A stretch of DNA of 64,000 nucleotides from assembly GCA_009809945.1 (NCBI GenBank), contig WTPW01000149.1, positions 125,606-189,605 on the forward strand, in the 5' to 3' direction. The notes below the pieces were generated by a model. The model made no database searches. It was not told where the DNA came from and was given only the letters and a program-made list of their open reading frames with translations. Position 1 is the first letter of the stretch. Every line of letters starts with the position of its first letter. The position numbers and the translations under genes were made by a program. The DNA comes from Gigaspora margarita (taxonomy: Eukaryota; Glomeromycota; Glomeromycetes; Diversisporales; Gigasporaceae). Positions 53,753-64,000 of this stretch are shown one piece after another.

Positions 53753-53937
53753 GACTCCGAAATATACATAGATAAATCAGGTATTAGTTTGCTTATTCTT
53801 GGGAGTTTTATGCAGCTTTTTTCTATTTTTAGCAATTTTTTGCTTATTTTTGAGGTTTTTTCTGCAAATCTTTCTATTTTTAGTGATTTATAATCAACCT
53901 GACCTATCTATGTATATTTCTGGGTTCTTTTTACATA
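53753..53937. mobile_element. Family D MITE, copy 2 (inverted)
   Basis: The ends are AGGACTCCGAAATATACATA and the complement of an AGAACCCAGAAATATACATA-like sequence. The interior TTTGCTTATTTTTGAGG and TTTCTATTTTTAG are the reverse complements of the copy 1 words. The 69-codon plus-strand frame here is an artefact. Confidence 0.75.
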
Positions 53938-53939
53938 TA

Positions 53940-55999
53940 CTTCCCATCTTAAAATCAAAAAATATTTGTTTTTGTAACTTACATTTTTGTTTTGTGCAAA
54001 ATCAGTAAAATTTTAATTTGATTTTAAGCTTAAATTTTTCTTCTTTCTTGTTCTTATTCCCAAAAAATTTATTTTAAATTAATAAATTAGATCAAATATC
54101 AATAATAAATTTATATATTTTAATTATAATTTTTATTATAGACAACATTTGGACCATTTTTTAAGAACATGTTCTATAACTATATCCTTTCATATATATT
54201 AAGTAATATAGTTGTTTTTAGACCAAGATTTGCTATATTACAGTATCTTCATAAGCTGCTACATTGCCTATTTTATCCAAAAAAAAATTGTTTATTCCAA
54301 CATTTTTATTTATATATACTACTTTATACTCTAAATTTTTTAATATATCTTATTGGCCTATTTGTAATACTTTACTGAACTTTATAAATTATATAATTTT
54401 AATATTACTTTTCATAAAGTTATTGCACACCAAGATGATGAATATAATAACAAATCTGATCAACTAACCTGCTATCATCAAACTGTTTCATATCTTCTTT
54501 ACTCTTTTTGTTGATAATTTTTTTATTGAACTTCTATTTGTTACTATATTAAAACTTTATATTATGCATATATATTTGCTTTTTGGTCTTCTTAAAATTA
54601 TTTTTAACAATGCCTACTAATATCACAATATATTAATTGAAATGCTATCTGGTTATATATTAATAATAACCAAAAAAATTTTCAACTTTTTATATAGTTT
54701 TTGCTATTTAACTTTCAAATCTTTTAGAATCAAAATACTCTTAGAAGATCTCTCTTTTCTACATATTTTTTATTAAAGAAATCTATTTTATTCTAATATC
54801 TAATACCTTTGTCAACAAGCAAATAAGCCCTTATACTAGATGATTTGTTCTATCTGAACTCTTACTAAAATATATAAAAGATTATTTAGTTTATATACTA
54901 AGCTCTAACAAATTTGAAATCTCTAATCTAGTTGCTGAGAACCTTTGTACTCAAATTATAAATTTGGATAACTTTCAAATTCATCAACTTCATAACTAAT
55001 TTTCTCTGTTTTTTATCTATCTGGTTTTATACCTCTAGATATTATTTCCACTCATATGAATTTACTTTATCTTCTAAATCTGCTTGCTTTTTTGCTATTT
55101 TAATTTTATTTCATATTAACCTAGAGATTGTACCTGTTGGAAAAACCTCTACCTGATTACTATTAAATTACCTAGATATCTGGATAAATTACTATATCAC
55201 ACAATTGCAAAATCACTATATTAATCAACAAATTTATACAAATATTTGGATTTCATACTGCATTTCTAAATCTTAAAATCATAAATTATACTCTTAACCT
55301 TCATCTTTTCTCTCTAATATATTCCTTGTACCAAATTCTTTAAATAATTTACATGAGAATTATAATTATATTTCTACTATTTCACTGTACAAAATTGAAA
55401 CTTAGTTGTACAAATGATTAAATTTTTTATATCCTATCTATATTCTTACATATACCCAAATCTAGATAAACCTTGACCACAATAGTAGGTTTAGGCCACA
55501 TTTAAGTATTTGGATTTATTTAAATATTTGTCTAAGTTTTTATTCTTAGTATTAAATTTAAAAAAATAAATTTCTTTTAGTATTGCAAAAAGTTTCTATT
55601 AAATTTAATAAAAATAAAAGCAAAGGTCTTACCTTTAATATTTAAAAAAAAAAAATTGAATTCTTAATATCTATATATAAAAACCTTTCTAACTGTATTA
55701 AAAAGGTAATCTTTACCCTAACTAAATTTATTCTGCTTTAACTAATCCATTTTTGAACAATTTTAAATACAAAATCCAGAGTAGCTTAGTCAATCACAAA
55801 TAGTTATTGTATAGTAAAGTTTAAATTCTACTAAGTAAATTGATTACTAGTACTAGAGTAAACTTGTTTAAAAGAATAAAATATATAAGGTGAAGCAAAA
55901 TATTGTAAAAATTAAATTATTACTTATAAAACTTTATAGTTATTGTATAAACCTGTATTTTTTTTTAAATATATTGAACTAAAGCTCAATTTAGATTAG
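53940..55999. other. AT-rich stretch without a recognised gene
   Basis: A partial echo of the long-TIR element lies near 53940-54010. Another piece, at 55665-55740, resembles the 29965-30550 foldback. Positions 54780-55450 give short protein-like runs (KYIKDYLVYILSSNKFEISN) broken by stops, with no family recognised. Overlapping short plus-strand frames near 54169-54467 are not convincing. Confidence 0.35.
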
Positions 56000-56178
56000 G
56001 GCATGCTAGGACCTGAAATATCTATAAAAGGGTAAGGTTTTACAAAATTACTAAATATAGAAAGATCTGCAATAAAAAAGACAAAAATAAGCAAACTAAT
56101 TACTATAAAAGAAAATAATCTGTACAAAAAAGGCCAAAAATAAGCAAACTAAAACCTTACCCCTCTCTATATATTTTG
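56000..56178. mobile_element. Family D MITE, copy 3
   Basis: The ends are AGGACCTGAAATATCTATAA and TATATTTTGGGGTTCT. The inner words ACTAAATATAGAAAGATCTG and CAAAAATAAGCAAACTAA match the other copies. Confidence 0.75.
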
Positions 56179-56293
56179 GGGTTCTGGCATGCTCTTTATT
56201 ACATGATTTTTACCATGAATACATGGTCAGAGTTGGTAATCACATCTATATATAATATATTTAATATATATAATATATAATCTATACTAGTAT

Positions 56294-57060
56294 TTTTTTT
56301 TTCAATCTTTGGCAGTCTTGCCGAGACTTTATTAGAATTTATTTATATTACATTATATTCGTAGATGAGGATACAACTAGCCACACATGCACTCTGGGTG
56401 CCTAATTTAAGTAGTCCGCCCAAAGGTTCTACACTAGCTGCCATACCTACAACCTAACTATGGGAATTGCCTATTTAAACCCTCTGATTGTCCGATACAA
56501 CCTAATATTACTTTCTACATAGTCCGACCCCACTCCATTTCCTCTAGGGAAATCAAGTATGACCTGCTGCACTAGCCTCACCTAGGTTACAAGCCTAGGG
56601 CTGGCTAGACCTTGACCAATAAACCACCACGTCCCATTTCATAGTTGTTCATAGATTTTTAGTACCGGCGCATCTGCATTATACCAACACTTGCAGTCTG
56701 GCAGCTCCGAACCGCTAGGTACCTCCCTTGCCCTTATAAGGTTTGTTCGAATCCCAGCACTGACCTTATTTATGGTAGCACCATTAGAGTTCCTAATCTA
56801 CTTTCTTATTCAGGACTTCCCAAACGGGTTTCCATTTTTCTGGTTTCTTGGATTTGTCAGTGTAACAAACACCATTACGCCCGAGAGCTCCCATTCAAGT
56901 TGGTAGAACCAAGGTTACAGGTTTCTCACCCAACTGATATAAGCCATGGTTACCATAACACAGGCCTAATTTTCGTTATCATCATCAGTGGGATTTGAAC
57001 TTTTGACCTGCCGCTTGGAGGTTGACAACCTAGCCACTTCTCTAAATCGTCACACCCTTA
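56294..57060 (-). mobile_element. tRNA-derived SINE, full copy
   Basis: On the minus strand the head is GGGTGTGACGATTTAGAGAA with GGTCAAAAGTTCAAATCCCA (A- and B-box-like). The body carries ACCTAGCGGTTCGGAGCTGC. The shared core lies at about 56385-56490 (AATAGGCAATTCCCATAG, GTTGTAGGTATGGCAGC, GGCGGACTACTTAAATTAGG). The tail reads AATAAAGTCTCGGCAAGACT, then poly-A. The 13-bp duplication TCTATACTAGTAT is perfect (56281-56293 and 57061-57073). The plus-strand frame 56691-56906 is a shadow. Confidence 0.9.
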
Positions 57061-57109
57061 TCTATACTAGTATTAAATATATATAAAATAATATAATATA
57101 TATATATTA

Positions 57110-57240
57110 TTTAATATTAAGTAACTTTTGATCTACTAGTCTGTTTTGGATGATTTTACTACCAAAATGTTTATCTCAATAAAATGATTTTAACAAGCCC
57201 GAAATTATTTAAATCCAATTACAAGAACACAAGATTGTTA
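57110..57240. repeat. Eroded half of a nested-palindrome element
   Basis: TAACTTTTGATCTACTAGTC, GATGATTTTACTACCAAAAT and AAATCCAATTACAAGA match the arms at 36290-36360 and 45840-45950. Only one arm is visible. Confidence 0.55.
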
Positions 57241-57829
57241 AGAGCTTGTATGATTATATATATTTATATAATATATTATAAATATTAGTCATTAAATTAA
57301 CCAATCAGAATTGAGATAGAGGTGATCACACTATATATGGATTGGGGTAACTACTAAGTAAAATGTTATATAATAAATAGCACACTTCTTAGATTTTATA
57401 TAAATTTTTTATTGTATAATATACTAGTTTTGGATATAATTATTTCATATATAGGCTAAAAAATAGGATTTTAGATAAGTAGTAAGTATTGTAATAAAAT
57501 TGAAAATTAGCAATAAAAAATTTTTTGCTTTATTAATATAACTTATATAATATTCTATTTATTTGTAGAAACTTTAAAATTTCTGAACTTGAACAAGACA
57601 AGTAATAGTAATTGAACAAGACAAGTAATAGTAATTAAATTATTCAAAGTATATACTAATGTTAAGTAAAAACTAATTCAATTTTTTAATTTAAAATTTA
57701 GTCACTTCTTTAGTGTTCTAGACTTACATATCTGACTATTAGTTAATCTTACTTTGTTTTAGCTTTGTGAATTAAAATTATTTTAGTTATTTTTATATTC
57801 TATTCTTGCAATTTTTTTTCTTATTTTTT

Positions 57830-58073
57830 ATTTCTATATTATTCCTTTTATTGTTTTAGATTTTGCTATTGATTAATTTTTTGCATAGCCATCTCTTTTT
57901 TTTTTTGTGCTGCTAACTCTTTTTTTTGCACAGCTAGCTCTTTTTTCTAAGCTAATAGTTCTTTTTTTTTTGCTTAGTTTCTTTGATCTTTTTCTTTGCT
58001 TTCTTATTTGCTTTTTTTAATTTATGCAAAGTTTTCTTATTAGTAAAAAGTTGTACAAGTTCCTCAGACATCT
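57830..58073 (-). pseudogene. Lys-rich coiled-coil tail fragment, pogo-associated
   Basis: The minus strand reads MSEELVQLFTNKKTLHKLKK, then Lys/Glu-rich helical repeats (AVQKKELAAQKKKEMAMQK) interrupted by a stop. LFTNKKTLHKL resembles FLTNEKSLQQL near 61085, at the end of the decayed transposase. This is therefore probably a stray 3' fragment of the same family. Long A/T homopolymers make the frame unreliable. Confidence 0.45.
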
Positions 58074-58429
58074 TTTATATAAGGTAGATATAGGTATTTT
58101 GGTAAAGTTAATTACTACAAAGCAAACTTTTTATTAACTCATTTACAATTTCAGATATTTAAAGTTTCAAAACTAAGCCACATTTAGAATAGATCAGATG
58201 CAAAATATAAGTAGGTAATGGATTGATTTGTAAAAAAATTGACATCCTGCATACAGTACCAAAAAATGTAAATTTAGGGGTATAAAGGTATTTTGGCGAA
58301 TTTCTAATTCTTAGTTTTTTTATTTTTTCTTGCTATTGTCACTGCTCTTTTTTTTTCTGATAAACGCTTTTCTCATTTAGCTTTTTTTGAGTACATCATG
58401 AAATATTTTAAGTAGCTATATATCGATAT

Positions 58430-58530
58430 ATAACACATAATCATTTTATATTGATTAAAATTAATCGTTATATATCGATTAACTTGTTATAAATCAATAT
58501 ATATCTATAATCGATAAATATCATAATTAA
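58430..58530. repeat. Word-built repeat (ATATATCGATTA words)
   Basis: It contains repeated TATATATCGATATA, TTATATATCGATTAAC and ATAATCGATAAATATC. It is similar in style to other word-built elements, but no ends were identified. Confidence 0.5.
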
Positions 58531-58799
58531 AATATAAATTGTTGTACATTTGCTAATTGATAGTTATCATATTTATTATAGCGCGAAGTGCCACCCATCA
58601 TATTTTGGTTTTATTTTTTAAATTATAGTAGTAGTTTCGAAATGGTTCGAAACATTTCAAAATATTTTAGAACTATGAAACCAAGTGATCTGTAACCTGC
58701 ATCATACCAAGTGCGCATTGGACTATATTTGCGCAATGTTTCAAAATTTTGTATAATAGATCGATAAAATTTTGTATTACACAATCAGATTAGATCTTT

Positions 58800-59590
58800 T
58801 GTTTATAAATTAGATCTTCTACATTGTTTTTTTTCATTTCATTTTGTTTTTTTTATTTTCATTTTGTTTTTTTGTTTTGTTTTTTTTTTTTATTTTTTAA
58901 TTTTTTTCATTTTATTTGGCACTTTACAAAAAAACTAGCCCTTTGCAAGAAAACCAACAACTTTTTGGCACTATACAAGTACACCAATATGATTTTACAA
59001 GCCAACTCAAACTTCCAACACTTTACAAGAACTCTTCTAAATCTTCAAGAACGCTTCTTTAGAGAAATGATTTAGTTAGGCACAAGTTTTCACAAGTTTT
59101 CGCTTATTTATTTTCTTGTTTAATATTTTATTGTTTTTGTTTTTTTGCTTTTTTTTAAAATTTTTTTATTAATTTATTTTATTCCAGTACGTTGTAAGAA
59201 CACGCTTCTTTAGAAAAATAATTTAGTTAGATGCAAGTATTCGCAAGTATTCTCAAGTTAACCTAGCACTTTACAAAACACAACTAGGTTTTGACAATTT
59301 CTGAATTTGAACTCTTATTTCAGAAAAATAGAGATTTGGGGCTTTGTTTATTTTTTTTTATTAAGTTTGCTTGCATATTTTGTTTTTCAGTTATTTTATT
59401 TACTTACTTTTTTACTTTTATTTTATTTTATTTATTCCTGACTTTCTTTGGAACTTTGCAAGAAACAATCTGACTTTCTGGCACTTTACAAGAACACCAA
59501 CTCTAACTTCTCTGCCACTTTGCAAGAACCTACTAGATTCTCCAACAATTTCAAAAACTTCTACGTTTTAGAGAAATAGTTTTTTTTTGT
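58800..59590. repeat. Low-complexity T-rich region with CACTTTACAAGAAC words
   Basis: Recurring words are TTGGCACTTTACAAGAAC and GCTTCTTTAGAGAAATGATT (near 59048, 59206 and 59555), separated by long T runs. The short Phe-rich plus-strand frames here are artefacts of composition. Confidence 0.55.
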
Positions 59591-59594
59591 TTCT

Positions 59595-60045
59595 TTACTA
59601 TTTTTAGAAGTAGTGAATATGAGCGAAGAGAAATAATAGCTAACTGAGGGTGAGAAAAATAAGTGTGTTTGGTATTATGCAACAAAGTGTGAAAGTAGTT
59701 TAAATTATTACTATTTTTCATTTTTGTTTTTTTTTTGTTATTTTTTTACTTCTCTACACTTTTTAGAACGTAGTGAATATAAGCAAATATAAGCGAATAT
59801 AAGTCTGTAGAGCTAGTATTATACAACGAAGAGCGAAAGTAGTTTACAATATTACTATTTTTCATTTTTGTTTTTTTGTTATTTTTTTACTTCTCTACTC
59901 TTTTTAGAAAGTAGCGAATATAAGCGAATATAATAGTTAAAACAAAGAAGAAAAATAATAGCTAACTGCGGGGTGAGTATATAGAGCTAGTATTATGCGA
60001 TGAAGTGTAAAAGTAGTTTAAAATATTTCTATTTTTGTTTTTGTT
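59595..60045. repeat. Tandem repeat, three units of about 145-175 bp
   Basis: Each unit has TTTTTAGAA(A/C)GTAGTGAATAT-type sequence (59605, 59763, 59906). It continues with AATAATAGCTAACTG (lost in the middle unit) and ACAACGAAGAGCGAAAGTAG (59679, 59823, 59996), then a T-rich block. Confidence 0.75.
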
Positions 60046-60313
60046 TTTTTTCGGGTTTAGTTTTATTTTTTTTGTTGTAAAGAATGTATAATAATATATA
60101 ATAAATAAAATATATTTAATTTAAAATATAAAGTATAATAATAATAATAAATACAAACATATAAAATTTTATATAAAATGCGAAATCTTGCGAAAATATG
60201 CAAAAACCTGTAAAACGTATAAAAATAAGTATAAAGTATAATAGTATTAATTGAATTATTATTTGTGATTTTAATCTGATTATTATTGATTATTACTGAT
60301 TATTATCAATTAC

Positions 60314-60912
60314 TAGGGATGGTTAGGTTGGTTTAGGTTCAGTTTTTGGTTCATAACCTTTAGGTTCCATTTCAAAAACCTAAGAACCTGGTTTTTAAAA
60401 AGTTCCAAAACCTGGTTTCGGAACCTGGTTCCTGAACCTGGTTCCAGAATCAGGTTCCAGAACCAGGTTCCAGGACCAGGTTTGGAACCAGGTTTTGGAA
60501 CTTTTAAAAACTAGGTTCATAGGTTTTTGAAATAGAACCTAAAGGTTCTGAACCAAAAACCAATCCTAAACTATTTCTAAATATAGATAATATGGATAGT
60601 GTTTTTTCAAGTTCATACAAAATATCGACAATTGTATTCATTGCATTGGAAATTGAATTTAAGAAAAATCCTAAGAATCTAAGGACTTACATAAGAACCT
60701 AAGAACCTAAGAACCTATATAAGAACTTAAGAACCTAAGAACCTAAGAACCTAAGAAACCTAAGAACCTAAGAAACCTAAGAACCTACCATGAACCTAAA
60801 GAACCTACCATGAACCTAAGAACCTAGGTTCCAAAATTGGGACCTGGTTTTTAAAAACCAGGTTCCAAAACCAGGTTCTTAGGTTCTGAACCTAGGAACT
60901 TTACCATCCCTA
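60314..60912. mobile_element. hAT-type word element (GGTTCC / AAGAACCT words), perfect 8-bp duplication
   Basis: The ends are TAGGGATGGT and ACCATCCCTA. The flanks are TCAATTAC on both sides (60306-60313 and 60913-60920). Most of the element is made of GGTTCCAGAACC, AGAACCTAAGAACCTA and GGTTTTTAAAAACC words. The 599-bp element is young by its intact flanks. Confidence 0.9.
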
Positions 60913-61014
60913 TCAATTACTAACTTAATTAATAGTCCTTGTCAGGGGGATATTAATCAATTACTAGCCAATAACTGATAAAAATCGATAGTAATCCCCA
61001 TAAAATTTTGGTGA

Positions 61015-62600
61015 TGTAGCAGCTTCTTTTTTTTGGCAGTTTCTACTACTTTTCATTCAGATTCTTTGTTTAACTCTTCTAATTGCTGCAAGCTTTTTTC
61101 ATTAGTAAGAAACTGGCAAATAGAAGTGTTTTTCTTTATTTTTTGGAAGTAGAATTAGATGGTACTGACTCAGCTTGGTCTTCAAAAGCCACATTTGGAC
61201 TTTTAGTATATGAAATACAAGAAAGTGAATACCGTATTGTCGCGTAATAACACGCAGGAGTGAAATTACAAATTTCGGCCTAAATTAAGCTTAATTCAGG
61301 CCAAACCTCTAAATAATGCCCATGCCCGTTATTTCGCGAAAATACGGTATTTAAGAGCTGAATATAAGAAACAGGTACCAGGATTCTTATAAACATCCAA
61401 TTCCTCTTTTGCTACTATAATTTCTGATTTTAATGAATTATTTTCATTCTTTAACCTTATATTCTCTTCAATTATCTTGTCAATGTTTAAATGGATAGAA
61501 TAAAAATGAAGATAATTCAGATTAGTAGGCAGTTAAGGTGTTGAAGATGATTTATTCAGTTGGAAAGAAGGTTGAACATGTGAAAATGAAATATTAAATC
61601 ATTCAGTTATTAGTAAAGGATCCAAATAATCAGAACTAAATGCATTTGGATTGAATGGCCATATTTCTGTAGCTTTAAAGATATTACAAATGTCAGATGG
61701 AGTATAAGTTTCATTAAAAGCAGAGCCAAGAACACTCATGAAAGTATGCTTTGTTATGATCATTCTATTATTACTATTATGATTTTTATATTCTTTACTG
61801 TATTCTTTTTTTAGGTTTGCAAATGGAATCTCAGAGAGTTGTGAAATGTGTGTTGTGTGTAGTAGAAATGCATAAAGAAGAATACTGTTAGTACAACAAA
61901 AGTTGACAATCATATAGCTAATATGGCTTTTGTGTCCATCAAGTATTAAGAAGATAGGGTGAATAGGGGCATTGAATTAACAAAGTGGGTTATGTACATT
62001 TGAAATAGTTCCTTGTGCATGTGTTCTGTACTTGTAAAACACATCATGGTCCCTAGAGAAGCACTGTTTAATAAATCAGAAATTGTACAAACACTCTTGT
62101 AAATTATAAAAGGTAGAATAAATGATCCTGTAGCTAAAATTGTCAGTACAATGAAAATATGATCATGAGAATTTTCATATGCAATTTTATAGACTTGATG
62201 TGCACCTTTTTTTGCAATAACTTTTTCTAATTTAGGTACAATAACAAATCCTGTTTCATCTATATTCCAGATTTAAATAGCAGTAAGTGAATTTTCATAG
62301 ATTATTTGTTTAAGTTTTTCAAAGTGGTCTTTGACAACAGTTGTATTCGCCTTTTGTACGCATACTTCTAATAATTTTTGAGGGACATGAAATAATAATT
62401 AGGGATAGTCTCTCATAAAACGTTCTTACCAAAATTGGCTTGGCCCATTTATTCCAAAATTGTGTGATTGTTTATTTAATCGTATAATTTTTGTAATACA
62501 ATAATTGACCCCTAATTTTGTTAAACCAAACCTGAGCTTTTGCATATTTATGCAATAGCCAATGAGTTGGTTTTTCTAATGCATTTGGGTAACATTGGAG
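61015..62600 (-). pseudogene. Decayed pogo-like DNA transposase
   Basis: On the minus strand, in order, there is a DNA-binding-domain tail (NFGINGPSQFW, ERFMRDYP, about 62440). NIDETGF (about 62250-62266, first catalytic Asp) follows, then ILDGHKSHISYMIVNF (about 61930, second Asp). HTTHISQLSEI, where the family usually has QPLD, is next, followed by ITKHTFMSVLGSAFNETYTP, ATEIWPFNPNAF and a C-terminal coil (LKNENNSLKSEIIVAKEELD). This is the DDE_1 pogo/Tigger/jerky order. Stops and frameshifts separate the blocks, the third acidic position is altered and the N-terminal helix-turn-helix is missing. It is therefore inactive. A MITE (61232-61347) interrupts the 3' part. Confidence 0.85.
61232..61347. 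mobile_element. 116-bp TA-flanked MITE, copy 2 of 2
   Basis: It begins CCGTATTGTCGCGTAATAAC and ends GTTATTTCGCGAAAATACGG. TA lies on both sides (61230-61231 and 61348-61349). It is nearly identical to 39317-39432. It keeps more CpG than that copy and has better-matched termini. Confidence 0.88.
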
Positions 62601-63063
62601 ACCCGAATGCATTAATATATAATACCAATATAAGACTACTATAATAAATGCGGCGCAGTAAAAAAATTTTTAAAAAGTATAGAAAGCCTAAAACCCTACT
62701 TGTGTATTCAAGCAATTTGAATACGCATGCATAAAACTGATTAAAAAATGAGTTTAAACTAATCAAACCTTTATAAAATTGAAGTTAATGGGTCTATTTC
62801 TTGTTTGCAAGAAAATTCTTCTTATAAGTTTTGTAACCCTAAAGATAAACAATGATGCATTATACAACACTATAAAAACTATCATAATGATTTTTTTTTA
62901 AAACTAAAAGTTTTAAATGCCAAACCTTACAAAAAACCTTTAATGCAAAATGTTATTACCCTTACTGAAGAAGAACAACTAATTCAGCCTATTTACACAA
63001 CTAAACTTTTAGTTTCATCCATTTATAGATACATGCTTTTATCATTAAAGATAGATACTAATT

Positions 63064-63318
63064 TTAAAATTTAATTACTGATAAAACAATCTTGAATGCA
63101 TTATTTGATTTTGTTAACTTTTCAATTGTTTTGGTTGATTGTTCTAATTCATTCATCAATTCTTTAACTCTTGATTGTAATGCAGTATTTGCTTAGTTCA
63201 AATCATTCTTATCTTGAAGTAAAGCAATATTTTGCTGAGTAATGTCTTGTGTATCTTGTAGCAACTTATAATATTTATCTTTTAAAAGTTCACCATCAGT
63301 TAACTGTTAATCAGACAT
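63064..63318 (-). pseudogene. Coiled-coil ORF with two internal stops
   Basis: An 85-codon frame starts at the ATG at 63316-63318 (MSD) and has in-frame stops at codons 4 and 42. Between them are LTDGELLKDKYYKLLQDTQD and ITQQNIALLQDKNDLN, then ANTALQSRVKELMNELEQST and KTIEKLTKSNNAFKIVLSVI. Heptad-like spacing suggests a coiled coil. The stops are TAA where CAA or AAA-like codons would fit. It lies 5' of the pogo remnant on the same strand and may belong to that element or to a dead host gene. The family is not recognised. Confidence 0.5.
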
Positions 63319-63329
63319 CTTTTAGTTTT

Positions 63330-64000
63330 AAAAAATAAATTGTTATTTGTATTTATTTATAGATTACCCAAACTCGCTATTTGGGCAGGCTCCACCTAGC
63401 AGTCGCTGCGACTGGCCATCCTCTCATCCTACTTGGCCAAAGATCATGTGGCAAAATTGCCAATAGGCAATTTTGAATTTGTTTGCTAAACTAGAAAAAC
63501 AGATACTATTAAATGTACAAATGATTTATAGTACAATAATAGATTAGAATTTGTGTATTATTTTGTCTGTACTATTTTTAGATATAATAATCATCAAATT
63601 ATCTAATTCATCTGTTTCTGTTTTAGCTAATAGCTAATTATATTGTTGCTTATTTATTTATATTTGCATTCTTATTATTTAATTTAAATTTATACTTTAC
63701 ATTCAATAATTTTACCAAATAAAGTAATTGATAAATCATATGATTCTTTTAATAGAAATTTAAATTTAATTAGTTACAATCACATGTAAATCTATATGAG
63801 TTTCTTTTGCAAAAATTTGAGTTTATTAAATTTTGACCAATCACTTTATTTATTTGATACCTTTTTTTGATAAATTTTTTTTACATATGATTTTTTTTAT
63901 ATGGAATACAATAAAAACTAGTTGTACAATTGTGACAAAATTTTTGACCAATACCTATTTTTTAAAAATCTTGTTGGTACAAATTTACTTATATAATTTT
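63330..64000. other. AT-rich window end with one GC-rich hairpin
   Basis: At about 63372-63425 a short GC-rich patch contains the hairpin CAGTCGCTGCGACTG and a GGCAATTTTG word. It is unlike its surroundings, but it is neither a tRNA nor a known element to me. The rest is AT-rich without visible genes. Confidence 0.4.

Overview
The window is very AT-rich, repeat-dense eukaryotic DNA. The gene families point to an arbuscular mycorrhizal fungus (Glomeromycotina, for example Rhizophagus or Gigaspora relatives). On the minus strand there is a RanBPM-type SPRY domain followed by TPR and Sel1 repeats, and then the start of a protein kinase of the type that carries an N-terminal double-CxxC motif. 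Lineage-specific expansion of Sel1, TPR and kinase proteins is typical of these fungi. Genus assignment is inference.

Only two loci look like real host genes. (1) Positions 1-5478, minus strand: six well-phased exons encode SPRY-TPR-Sel1. A 2.5-kb array follows, and then a kinase exon that runs off the window. Every monomer of the array has intron-like ends, and the monomers are separated by 3 nt (once 9 nt). The phases of the Sel1 and kinase exons are compatible, so this may be one gene. (2) Positions 26977-28136, plus strand: a three-exon, 324-residue secreted phosphoesterase (acid phosphatase-like) with a signal peptide and a hydrophobic C-terminus.

Nearly all the rest is mobile-element debris, much of it nested. 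There are hAT-type non-autonomous elements with clear 8-bp target duplications, several built from one amplified short word. TA-flanked pogo/mariner-type MITEs occur together with a decayed pogo-like transposase (61.0-62.6 kb). TTAA-flanked elements, large foldback palindromes (some with TTAGGG-like tracts) and tRNA-derived SINEs sharing a core are also present, as is a polyadenylated retroposon of unknown type.

Layout: 0-5.5 kb multidomain gene and intron-like array; 6-13 kb foldbacks and one repeat expanded by four insertions; 13-21 kb AT-rich satellites and word elements; 21-24.5 kb SINE and hAT elements; 25-28.2 kb phosphatase island; 28.5-34.8 kb foldbacks and a decayed Asn/Gln-rich gene; 35-53 kb nested palindromes, SINE, retroposon and long-TIR element; 53-60 kb small MITEs, SINE and tandem repeats; 60.3-64 kb hAT element, pogo transposase and a decayed coiled-coil ORF. 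No rRNA, CRISPR array, LTR element or virus-like element was recognised.
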